This document shows, in pieces, positions 6,910 to 12,486 of a stretch of DNA of 15,572 nt. The position numbers and the translations under genes were made by a program. The stretch is taken from contig DGWI01000007.1 of assembly GCA_002396085.1 (NCBI GenBank), forward strand, positions 1 through 15,572. Reading direction: 5' to 3'. Each line of letters starts with the position of its first letter. Positions within the stretch are counted from its first letter, which is position 1. The notes under the pieces were generated by a model. That model searched no databases, had not been told where the DNA came from, and worked only from the letters and a program-made list of their open reading frames with translations. The DNA comes from Porphyromonadaceae bacterium UBA4262. Lineage in GTDB: Bacteria > Bacteroidota > Bacteroidia > Bacteroidales > Muribaculaceae.

Positions 6910-7779
6910 TTATAGCGATTCATAGAATTTAGCCACAGCCTCGACATGGCTTTCCTCGTCTGAGTAGGGGAGGAAAGGTAGGCCTGACTGTTGAACGAGG
7001 TCTAGCACCTCGGGCTTGATGTTGGGGCTGCACTGGATGACTGCGTCGCTGTGCTCTAGGGCCAGACGTGTCAGCATGGTGTGATCGACTGCCTTGCCCA
7101 GGAAGTCGTGCAGAGACTTATCGCTGATGCCGTCCTGATGCAGCAGAATGCCGAAGCGCTCGCTCATGGGCTCGGTGAAGTCGTCATCCCACAGCGCATA
7201 CACAATCTTGGCATCACGGAACGAGGGGTCGTCAGGAAACAGTTCGCGCATATACAGGGGTACTAGTGCGGTCATCCAGCCACTGCACTGTATCACCTCG
7301 GGCGACCAGCGTTGCTTGCGCAGGGCCTCGACTGCGGCACGCACAAAGAAGATGCTGCGCTCGTGGTTGTTCTCATGGTAGAGGACTGTCTCGAGTTGAT
7401 TATACATGGCTTGGGTTATCTCCTGAGGCGTTGCATCCTCGGGCAGAGTCTCAACCTTCTTGTGCTTGGTGGGCAAGATGAAGTAGTCATCATTGTAGAT
7501 AAAGAACACTGAGATGCGCGACGGCAACAATGTCGCTGTCTTGATGATGAGCGGATGGTCAGTGTCGTCAATGATGATGTTCATGCCCGAAAGACGGTAC
7601 ACCTCGTGCAGTTGGTTGCGACGCTCGTTGATGTAGCCATACTTGGGCATGAATGCCCGCACCTCGGCTCCGCGTTCCTTCAGCCCTTGGGCCAGGTCGC
7701 GGCTCCATGAAGACATGGGTGTCTCCTCCAGATAAGGTGCTATCTCTTGCGAGATGATGAGTGCTTTCTTTAACTCCAT
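6910..7779 (-). CDS. Glycogen/starch synthase-like protein, GT5 N-terminal domain only
   Basis: The 289-aa product resembles only the first Rossmann domain of GT5 glycogen synthases: KKALIISQEIAPYL at the N-terminus, then 'GLKERGAEVRAFMPKYG' and 'NERRNQLHEVYRLSG', and CSGWMTALVPLY (about 165-176) in the place of the usual HDW motif. Real GlgA proteins are about 470 aa, so the C-terminal nucleotide-sugar-binding domain is absent. The KxGG motif after the first strand is replaced by ETPMSSWSRD. Such short proteins are common in Bacteroidales and are usually annotated as glycogen synthase. From this sequence catalysis looks doubtful, and a binding or regulatory role is possible. I chose the ATG at 7779 because the frame upstream would need a TTG lying inside the -7 promoter element. 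Confidence 0.75.
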   Translation of the reverse strand: MELKKALIISQEIAPYLEETPMSSWSRDLAQGLKERGAEVRAFMPKYGYINERRNQLHEVYRLSGMNIIIDDTDHPLIIKTATLLPSRISVFFIYNDDYFILPTKHKKVETLPEDATPQEITQAMYNQLETVLYHENNHERSIFFVRAAVEALRKQRWSPEVIQCSGWMTALVPLYMRELFPDDPSFRDAKIVYALWDDDFTEPMSERFGILLHQDGISDKSLHDFLGKAVDHTMLTRLALEHSDAVIQCSPNIKPEVLDLVQQSGLPFLPYSDEESHVEAVAKFYESL

Positions 7780-7803
7780 GATGCTTCGAGTGTTTAATGT
7801 ATG

Positions 7804-7811
7804 CAAAGTTA
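7804..7811 (-). promoter_or_regulatory. Predicted -7 promoter element of the GT5-like/DUF4270 operon
   Basis: On the minus strand this is TAACTTTG, a full TAnnTTTG match 24 bp before the ATG at 7779. No clear -33 element is seen at the expected distance. Confidence 0.55.
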
Positions 7812-7965
7812 CTGAAATTTCCGCATTTAGGCGATATCCTTTTGCTCATGACTGACTTTTTTAGCAAAAAAATCGCCATTTTAACATCTTGTAAACCTTT
7901 TCTCAGCCCTAGCAAGCCGTGTGCCCGACTAGAGAACTCCACCCATTCTATACACGTTCTGATTA
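7812..7965. other. Divergent intergenic region, left part
   Basis: A/T-rich DNA between the two divergent promoters. I see no gene, RNA or convincing repeat in this part. Confidence 0.4.
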
Positions 7966-8018
7966 TTTGGTCTAGACATTTTTGGTTTTGGTCAAGATAT
8001 CTATTCCTTTGGTCTTGA
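7966..8018 (+). promoter_or_regulatory. Three 11-bp direct repeats at 21-bp period (putative activator-binding array)
   Basis: The consensus TTTGGTCWWGA occurs at 7966-7976, 7987-7997 and 8008-8018. Nine of the eleven positions are invariant and the start-to-start distance is exactly 21 bp twice, so all copies face the same side of the helix. The array ends 16 bp before the proposed -33 element of the Spy-like gene. Direct repeats at this spacing are typical of LytTR-type response regulators, but the regulator is not in the window and the motif was not matched to a known one. Confidence 0.65.
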
Positions 8019-8034
8019 ACTGATGTTTCACCGC

Positions 8035-8065
8035 TTGCGAGTCTCAAAAATAGGCATTAACTTTG
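8035..8065 (+). promoter_or_regulatory. Predicted promoter of the Spy-like gene
   Basis: TTG (8035-8037) and TAACTTTG (8058-8065) are separated by 20 bp, matching the Bacteroides -33/-7 layout. Transcription would start near 8072, leaving a leader of about 50 nt before the ATG at 8121. Confidence 0.65.
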
Positions 8066-8120
8066 CATCGTCAATCAATGACAAACTAACATTATTCATT
8101 TCATTAAAAACAAGAAAACA

Positions 8121-8675
8121 ATGAAGAAGACATTTTTGGCAATGATTATTGCGCTGCTGGCCGTAGCCACGATGAGCGCACAGCCCCAGGGACGTCAACA
8201 TCATGCCAAGGGCGGCATGAATCCCGAGAAGATGATCGAACACCGTGTAGCCATGCTCGACAAAGCCCTGTCGCTCACTCCTGACCAGAAGACGGCTATC
8301 GCAGCCCTCTACACCGAGCAGTCACAGAAAATGCGTGCCGAGATGCAGCAGATGCGTGCCGAAAAGCAGGGTAAAGAGAAACCCAAGCCCGAAGACATGC
8401 AAGCGCGTCGTGAGGCCATGAAGGCTGAACAACAAGCCGTTGATGCCAAGGTCGCAGCCTTGCTCACCGATGAGCAGAAGACAAAGTTTGAAGAAATCAG
8501 GGCTAATCATAATGAGCGCGGTCCTCGTGCTCGCCATGGAGGCCATGACCACCACAAGATGAAGACTGACGGCAAGGCTCCTGAGGCAAAGCAAGATTGC
8601 TGCAAGGGTGAAGCAAAGGCCGACAAAGCTGAATGTCAGAAGGATTGCTGCAAGGACAAAGTTGAGACAAAGTAG
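8121..8675 (+). CDS. Spy/CpxP-like (LTxxQ, DUF4890-type) periplasmic protein with His/Cys-rich tail
   Basis: The 184-aa product has a clear signal peptide (MKKTFLAMIIALLAVATMSA, cleavage likely before Gln21). The core is helical and highly charged and carries two LTxxQ-type motifs, LTPDQ at 52-56 and LTDEQ at 115-119, the hallmark of Spy/CpxP periplasmic chaperone and stress-response proteins. The tail is unusual: a His cluster (His139, 142, 144, 145) followed by five cysteines (160, 161, 172, 176, 177) in two DCCK motifs within a Lys-rich stretch, which suggests metal binding. The Spy core binds unfolded proteins in E. coli; the same role here is inferred. It has its own promoter with a direct-repeat array upstream, and a terminator downstream. 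The ATG follows the A-rich leader directly. Confidence 0.8.
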   Translation: MKKTFLAMIIALLAVATMSAQPQGRQHHAKGGMNPEKMIEHRVAMLDKALSLTPDQKTAIAALYTEQSQKMRAEMQQMRAEKQGKEKPKPEDMQARREAMKAEQQAVDAKVAALLTDEQKTKFEEIRANHNERGPRARHGGHDHHKMKTDGKAPEAKQDCCKGEAKADKAECQKDCCKDKVETK

Positions 8676-8685
8676 TCTGTTGTCC

Positions 8686-8705
8686 CGACCTGGAAACTGA
8701 GGTCG
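8686..8705 (+). other. Stem-loop just after the Spy-like gene
   Basis: CGACCT/AGGTCG with an 8-nt loop, 10 bp after the stop codon and not followed by a T tract. It may stabilise the transcript 3' end upstream of the true terminator. Confidence 0.4.
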
Positions 8706-8732
8706 AAAACCGCTAACAGATACGCGAATACT

Positions 8733-8765
8733 AAAAACTGCGGATGAGAATCTGCAGTTTTTTTA
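8733..8765 (+). terminator. Intrinsic terminator of the Spy-like gene
   Basis: AAAAACTGC (8733-8741) pairs with GCAGTTTTT (8754-8762) and the T tract continues to 8764. The tail of this hairpin runs straight into the -7 element of the next gene. Confidence 0.85.
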
Positions 8766-8766
8766 T

Positions 8767-8774
8767 TATCTTTG
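8767..8774 (+). promoter_or_regulatory. Predicted -7 promoter element of the YqaA-like gene
   Basis: TATCTTTG is a full TAnnTTTG match, placed directly after the preceding terminator. The start would be near 8781. No -33 element is recognisable because the upstream DNA is the terminator stem. Confidence 0.5.
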
Positions 8775-8803
8775 CACGATTTTTGCAAGCAACAATCATT
8801 GTG

Positions 8804-9268
8804 ATGGACTCATTTGTGCAATTTTTTATCGACTGGGGCTATTGGGGCATGTTCTTGTCCGCATTCATTGCCGGTAGCATTGTGCCACTCAGCAGCGAGG
8901 CGGTGCTCATAGCCTGCGTCGGCCCGTTGCATCTCAATCCCTGGTTGTGTCTGCTTGCGGCGACGGCCGGCAACGTGTCGGGTGGCATGACTTGCTACTG
9001 GCTGGGCACGCTGGGCAACATGGAGTGGATCGAGAAGTATGCGCATGTCAACCACGAGAAACTGGAGCGTGCCGAGCGATTTATACATGGACGCGGGGCA
9101 TGGATGGCATTCTTTGCCTTTGTGCCGGTGCTGGGCAGTGCGTTGACGGTCGTGCTGGGCATGATGCGTGCCAATATTCCCATTACCATCATCGCTATGA
9201 CCATAGGTAAGATCATCCGCTATGCACTGGTCATCGGTGGCACACTGGGAGTTGCCGCCTTGCTCTAG
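8804..9268 (+). CDS. YqaA/DedA-family inner-membrane protein
   Basis: The 154-aa product is a short, multi-helix membrane protein of the YqaA branch of the DedA/VTT superfamily. Members of the superfamily are implicated in lipid transport and membrane homeostasis, but the substrate of this branch is unclear. Visible family marks are the GSIVPLSSEAVL segment (24-35), GNVSGGMTCYWLG (56-68), the amphipathic stretch after HVNHEKLERAERF, a Gly/Ala-rich helix around 109-120 and the GKIIRY motif (135-140). The frame is open further upstream to an ATG at 8744, but that lies in the terminator hairpin and before the -7 element. I therefore start at ATG 8804, which gives the usual YqaA length. It is convergent with asnS and shares the terminator at 9277-9309. 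Confidence 0.8.
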   Translation: MDSFVQFFIDWGYWGMFLSAFIAGSIVPLSSEAVLIACVGPLHLNPWLCLLAATAGNVSGGMTCYWLGTLGNMEWIEKYAHVNHEKLERAERFIHGRGAWMAFFAFVPVLGSALTVVLGMMRANIPITIIAMTIGKIIRYALVIGGTLGVAALL

Positions 9269-9276
9269 ACAATAGT

Positions 9277-9309
9277 AAAAGGTCCAATGGGGCTCCATCG
9301 GACCTTTTT
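9277..9309. terminator. Shared intrinsic terminator between the YqaA-like gene and asnS
   Basis: GGTCC/GGACC (9281-9285 with 9300-9304) is flanked by AAAA and TTTT and capped by ATGG/CCAT inside, so it can act in both directions. The T run is longer on the plus strand. Confidence 0.8.
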
Positions 9310-9336
9310 GATTTAAAACACTGTTTCAATTCTTGA

Positions 9337-10731
9337 TTAGAATTCAGCGTTGTTGGGAGTGCGGGGGAACGGAATGACGTCGCGGATGTTGGCCATGCCC
9401 GTGACGAACAGAATCAAGCGCTCAAAGCCCAATCCAAAGCCTGCATGTGGCACAGTGCCAAACTTGCGGGTCTCCAGATACCACCACATGTCTTTCATGG
9501 GGATGCCACGACGCTCAATCTCACCGATGAGCTTGTCGTAGTTCTCCTCGCGCTCACTGCCACCGATGATCTCGCCAATCTGCGGGAAAAGCACGTCCAT
9601 AGCACGCACGGTCTTGCCGTCGTCGTTCTGCTTCATGTAGAACGCCTTGATTTCGCGCGGATAGTCGGTCAAAATGACCGGGCGCTTGAAGTGCTCCTCG
9701 ACCAGATAACGCTCATGCTCGCTCTGCAGGTCGACACCCCAACTGACGGGGAACTCAAACTTCTTGCCCGATGCCTCAAGAATCTTGATGCCTTCGGTGT
9801 AGGTCAAGCGCACGAAATCCTCCTTGAGCACGCTGTGCAAGCGGTCAAGCAATGAGTTGTCATACATGTTGTTCAGGAACTCGATATCGTCCTGGCAGTG
9901 GTCCAACGCATACTGTACGCAGTATTTGATGAACTCCTCGGCAAGATCCATGTTGTCGGTGATGTCGTTAAATGCTACCTCTGGCTCAATCATCCAGAAC
10001 TCGGCCAAGTGACGTGGCGTGTTGCTGTTCTCGGCACGGAATGTGGGGCCGAAGGTATAGATGGCGCCCAGTGCGGTCGCTCCCAATTCACCCTCAAGCT
10101 GACCACTGACGGTCAGGCTGGTGGGCTTGCCAAAGAAGTCCTTGGTGTAGTCGTTGGTGCCGTCCTCGTTCTTGGGCAGGTCAGCCAGATTGAGGGTAGT
10201 CACTTGGAACATGTCGCCTGCGCCCTCGCAGTCACTGGCTGTGATGAGGGGCGTGTGCATGTAGAAGAATCCTTTGTCGTTGAAGAACTTGTGGATAGCA
10301 AATGCCAGATGATGACGGATGCGGAACACGGCACCAAAGGTGTTGGTGCGCATGCGCAGGTGAGCCTTCTCACGCAGGAACTCCAGCGTGTGGCCTTTCT
10401 TCTGCAGTGGATACTCGTCGGGGTCGGCTGTGCCATAGACCTCGATGGTCTGAGCTTGTACCTCGACAGTCTGACCCTTGCCCTGTGAGGCAACGAGTGT
10501 GCCCTCGACATGAAGGCTCGAACCAGTGGTGATGGGTTTCAGTTCCTCATCGCTAAATTTCTCCAGGTCGATAACTATCTGGAGGTTCTTGATTGTCGAA
10601 CCGTCGTTGAGTGCGATGAATTGCACATGCTTGTTGCCGCGGCGGGTGCGTACCCAACCCTTGACACATACTTGCTCACCCACCAGTTCGGGCGAGAAGA
10701 TGTCGACGATTTTCGTTCTTTTCAATGCCAT
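9337..10731 (-). CDS. asnS: Asparaginyl-tRNA synthetase
   Basis: The enzyme charges tRNA-Asn with asparagine in the cytoplasm. The 464-aa product has an N-terminal OB-fold anticodon-binding domain (KGWVRTRRGNKHVQFIALNDG, near 24-44) and a class II catalytic core. Motif 2 is FRAENSNTPRHLAEFWMIEPE (231-251), with the Asn-enzyme type loop. Motif 3 is GFGLGFERLILFVTG (431-445), followed by NIRDVIPFPRTP at the C-terminus. The length is normal. A longer frame to 10791 exists, but the ATG at 10731 gives the conserved MALKRTKIVDIF start. The gene follows rluB after about 60 bp on the same strand. No separate promoter was seen, so cotranscription is likely, with a hairpin at 10763-10784 in the gap. 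Confidence 0.97.
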   Translation of the reverse strand: MALKRTKIVDIFSPELVGEQVCVKGWVRTRRGNKHVQFIALNDGSTIKNLQIVIDLEKFSDEELKPITTGSSLHVEGTLVASQGKGQTVEVQAQTIEVYGTADPDEYPLQKKGHTLEFLREKAHLRMRTNTFGAVFRIRHHLAFAIHKFFNDKGFFYMHTPLITASDCEGAGDMFQVTTLNLADLPKNEDGTNDYTKDFFGKPTSLTVSGQLEGELGATALGAIYTFGPTFRAENSNTPRHLAEFWMIEPEVAFNDITDNMDLAEEFIKYCVQYALDHCQDDIEFLNNMYDNSLLDRLHSVLKEDFVRLTYTEGIKILEASGKKFEFPVSWGVDLQSEHERYLVEEHFKRPVILTDYPREIKAFYMKQNDDGKTVRAMDVLFPQIGEIIGGSEREENYDKLIGEIERRGIPMKDMWWYLETRKFGTVPHAGFGLGFERLILFVTGMANIRDVIPFPRTPNNAEF

Positions 10732-10762
10732 TATATTGTAGTCTTGTGATTGTTTGTTGAGT

Positions 10763-10784
10763 GGGCAGAGTTTTGCCTCTGCCC
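10763..10784 (-). other. Intercistronic hairpin between rluB and asnS
   Basis: GGGCAGAG (10763-10770) pairs perfectly with CTCTGCCC (10777-10784) around a 6-nt loop. There is no T tract on the minus strand, so it is not a normal terminator. It could be an mRNA processing or stability element that sets different levels of RluB and AsnS. Confidence 0.55.
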
Positions 10785-10791
10785 GATACAT

Positions 10792-12213
10792 TTATTCAAA
10801 TGAACCTTGACGCAGGAAGTTGACCTCCTCCTGGGTGAGATAGCGCCAGCGGCCACGGGCCAGATTCTTCTTGGTCAGGCCTGCAAAGTAGACACGGTCC
10901 AGTTTCACCACGCGGTAGCCCAGCGACTCAAAGATGCGGCGAACCACACGGTTGCGACCCGAGTGAATCTCAATACCTGCCTGCTTGCGGTCGGTTGTCG
11001 ACACATAACTCACTGCGTCGGCATGGATGGGTCCATCGTCCAGTTCCACTCCATCGGCAATGTGCTGCATGTCCTCCTCGCTGATGGGCTTGTCGGTCCA
11101 CACTTGGTAGATTTTTTTCTTTACATATTTGGGGTGAGTCAGTTTCGATGCCAGGTCTCCGTCATTGGTCAGCAGCAACACACCGGTTGTGTTGCGGTCC
11201 AGACGACCAACAGGATAGATGCGCTCCTCGCAGGCACCTTTCACCAGATCCATCACGGTCTTGCGGCCATTGGGGTCGTCGCTGGTGGTAACGCAGTTCT
11301 TGGGCTTGTTGAGCAAGATGTAGCACTTCTTCTCGGTAGCCACAACCTTGTCGTTGTACTCCACGATGTCCTTGGGCGTAATCTTCACACCCAGTTCGGT
11401 CACGACCTCGCCATTGACCTTCACTTCGCCACGCTGAATGAGCAAGTCGGCCTCACGGCGTGAGCACACACCAGCATTGGCCATGAACTTGTTCAAGCGG
11501 ACTTCCATGTTGGGATCCAAGATGGGCTCTTCATACTCTACTGGCTTGGGACGCGGGACAAAGCGCATCTGCGGACGCGGACCGGCAGGCTTGCGCTGCT
11601 TGCGGGGCTTGCGATAGCCACCCTGCTGCGAGTAGCCGCCTTGCTGCGAGTAACCGCCTTGTTGTTGTGGATAACCACCTTGTTGCTGACGGTAGCCACC
11701 TTGCTGCTGACGGTAGCCGCCATGTTGGCGGTAGCCACCTTGCTGGCGATAACCGCCCTGCTGGCGATAGCCGCCCTGCTGACGGTAGCCACCTTGCTGG
11801 CGGGGCTGGTAACCGCCTTGCTGGCGGGGCTGGTAGCCGCCTTGTTCGCTCTGCATCTCTTCGGACATGGGTTCACCGGCCATTGGTTGGTCGTAACCAC
11901 CCTGAAAACCTTGTTGATGCTGATAACCTTGTTGCTGATAGCCGCGCTGCTGATAGCCGCGTTGTTGATAACCACGCTGCTGATAGCCACGCTGTTGATA
12001 ACCACGCTGCTGGTAGCCACGATGCTGATAACCACCTTGATAGCGTGGCTGATACCCTTCTTCTGATTGTTCGTTTTGTGCTTGTTGTGCGCCGAGTGAC
12101 TCGCGCTCATAGTCTACCTTCTCGTAGCGGCCACCGTCGCTTGTGCTCTCGGGGTTAGACTTTGCCTCACCGATGCGGGGGCGTTTTGGTTTCTTCTCAA
12201 AATTTTCGTCCAT
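10792..12213 (-). CDS. rluB: RluB/RsuA-family pseudouridine synthase with Gln/Gly/Tyr-rich N-terminal extension
   Basis: The enzyme isomerises a uridine in ribosomal RNA, in E. coli U2605 of 23S rRNA for RluB. The C-terminal 240 residues of the 473-aa product are a standard member: an S4 RNA-binding domain at about 236-295 (RLNKFMANAGVCSRREADLLI), the catalytic motif GRLDRNTTGVLLLTNDG with Asp339, the 'IEIHSGRNRVVRRIFESLGY' segment and the RGRWRYLTQEE end. RluB is preferred over RsuA or RluE from the N-terminal S4 sequence, but the exact target is inferred. Residues 1-52 are charged, and 53-200 are tandem repeats rich in Gly, Tyr, Gln and Arg. Such extensions occur in other Bacteroidota RluB proteins, and an RNA-binding or condensate-forming role is speculative. 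It is probably first in an operon with asnS. Confidence 0.9.
   Translation of the reverse strand: MDENFEKKPKRPRIGEAKSNPESTSDGGRYEKVDYERESLGAQQAQNEQSEEGYQPRYQGGYQHRGYQQRGYQQRGYQQRGYQQRGYQQRGYQQQGYQHQQGFQGGYDQPMAGEPMSEEMQSEQGGYQPRQQGGYQPRQQGGYRQQGGYRQQGGYRQQGGYRQHGGYRQQQGGYRQQQGGYPQQQGGYSQQGGYSQQGGYRKPRKQRKPAGPRPQMRFVPRPKPVEYEEPILDPNMEVRLNKFMANAGVCSRREADLLIQRGEVKVNGEVVTELGVKITPKDIVEYNDKVVATEKKCYILLNKPKNCVTTSDDPNGRKTVMDLVKGACEERIYPVGRLDRNTTGVLLLTNDGDLASKLTHPKYVKKKIYQVWTDKPISEEDMQHIADGVELDDGPIHADAVSYVSTTDRKQAGIEIHSGRNRVVRRIFESLGYRVVKLDRVYFAGLTKKNLARGRWRYLTQEEVNFLRQGSFE
11614..12057 (-). repeat. Tandem coding repeats in rluB
   Basis: Two arrays lie in frame. Residues 61-95 hold seven 5-residue units (one GYQHR, five GYQQR, one GYQQQ; 15 bp each). 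Residues 125-200 hold units of the GGYRQQ/GGYRQQQ/GGYQPRQQ/GGYSQQ type (about 18-24 bp). Neighbouring DNA units are near-identical with mostly synonymous changes, which favours slippage. Because every unit is in frame and protein-coding, this is not a CRISPR array. Confidence 0.9.
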
Positions 12214-12328
12214 AATGGTTGAATTACGGTTAGTGTTTTTTATATTAAATATATAATAACCCGGCCTCGCGGCCTTCTGTCATTTTGCTCTGGTTTGACT
12301 TGCGATGTCGTGTGCAGAATTCGTTTTG

Positions 12329-12336
12329 CAAATTTA
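12329..12336 (-). promoter_or_regulatory. Predicted -7 promoter element of rluB-asnS
   Basis: On the minus strand this is TAAATTTG, a TAnnTTTG match about 115 bp before the rluB ATG. A small GGCC-TCGC-GGCC hairpin (12263-12274) lies in the leader. No clear -33 element was found. Confidence 0.45.
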
Positions 12337-12419
12337 CGATAAAATGCCCACTAAATAGCACAACAAACGCCTTTTTTAGTCTTTTTTAATATCTCGGCTT
12401 TGCTTTTTGTGCTCGCATC

Positions 12420-12450
12420 TTGCAGATATGAGGTTTATTACCTATTTTTG
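12420..12450 (+). promoter_or_regulatory. Predicted promoter of the LRR-dockerin gene
   Basis: TTG (12420-12422) and TATTTTTG (12443-12450) are separated by 20 bp. The start would be near 12457, about 30 nt before the ATG at 12487. Confidence 0.6.
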
Positions 12451-12486
12451 CAAAATAATATTGTTGGACAATATAGAATTTGCAAT

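Noticed and set aside
7801..7806. An upstream TTG start for the GT5-like gene (adds nine residues)
   Set aside because: The codon lies inside the predicted -7 promoter element, and the ATG at 7779 gives the family N-terminus.
8744..8803. Upstream ATG for the YqaA-like gene
   Set aside because: It is within the stem of the preceding terminator and upstream of the -7 element, and the extra residues are not family-like.
10807..11463. Open frame on the plus strand opposite rluB
   Set aside because: It lies antisense to the conserved S4 and catalytic domains of rluB and has no independent support.
11614..12057. Regular repeats resembling a CRISPR array
   Set aside because: The units are 15-24 bp with no unique spacers, are in frame, and encode a Gly/Tyr/Gln repeat protein fused to a pseudouridine synthase. 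No cas genes are present.
12370..12390. Repeated CTTTTTTA runs between rluB and the LRR-dockerin gene
   Set aside because: Low-complexity A/T DNA; two short copies only, without a hairpin or other support.
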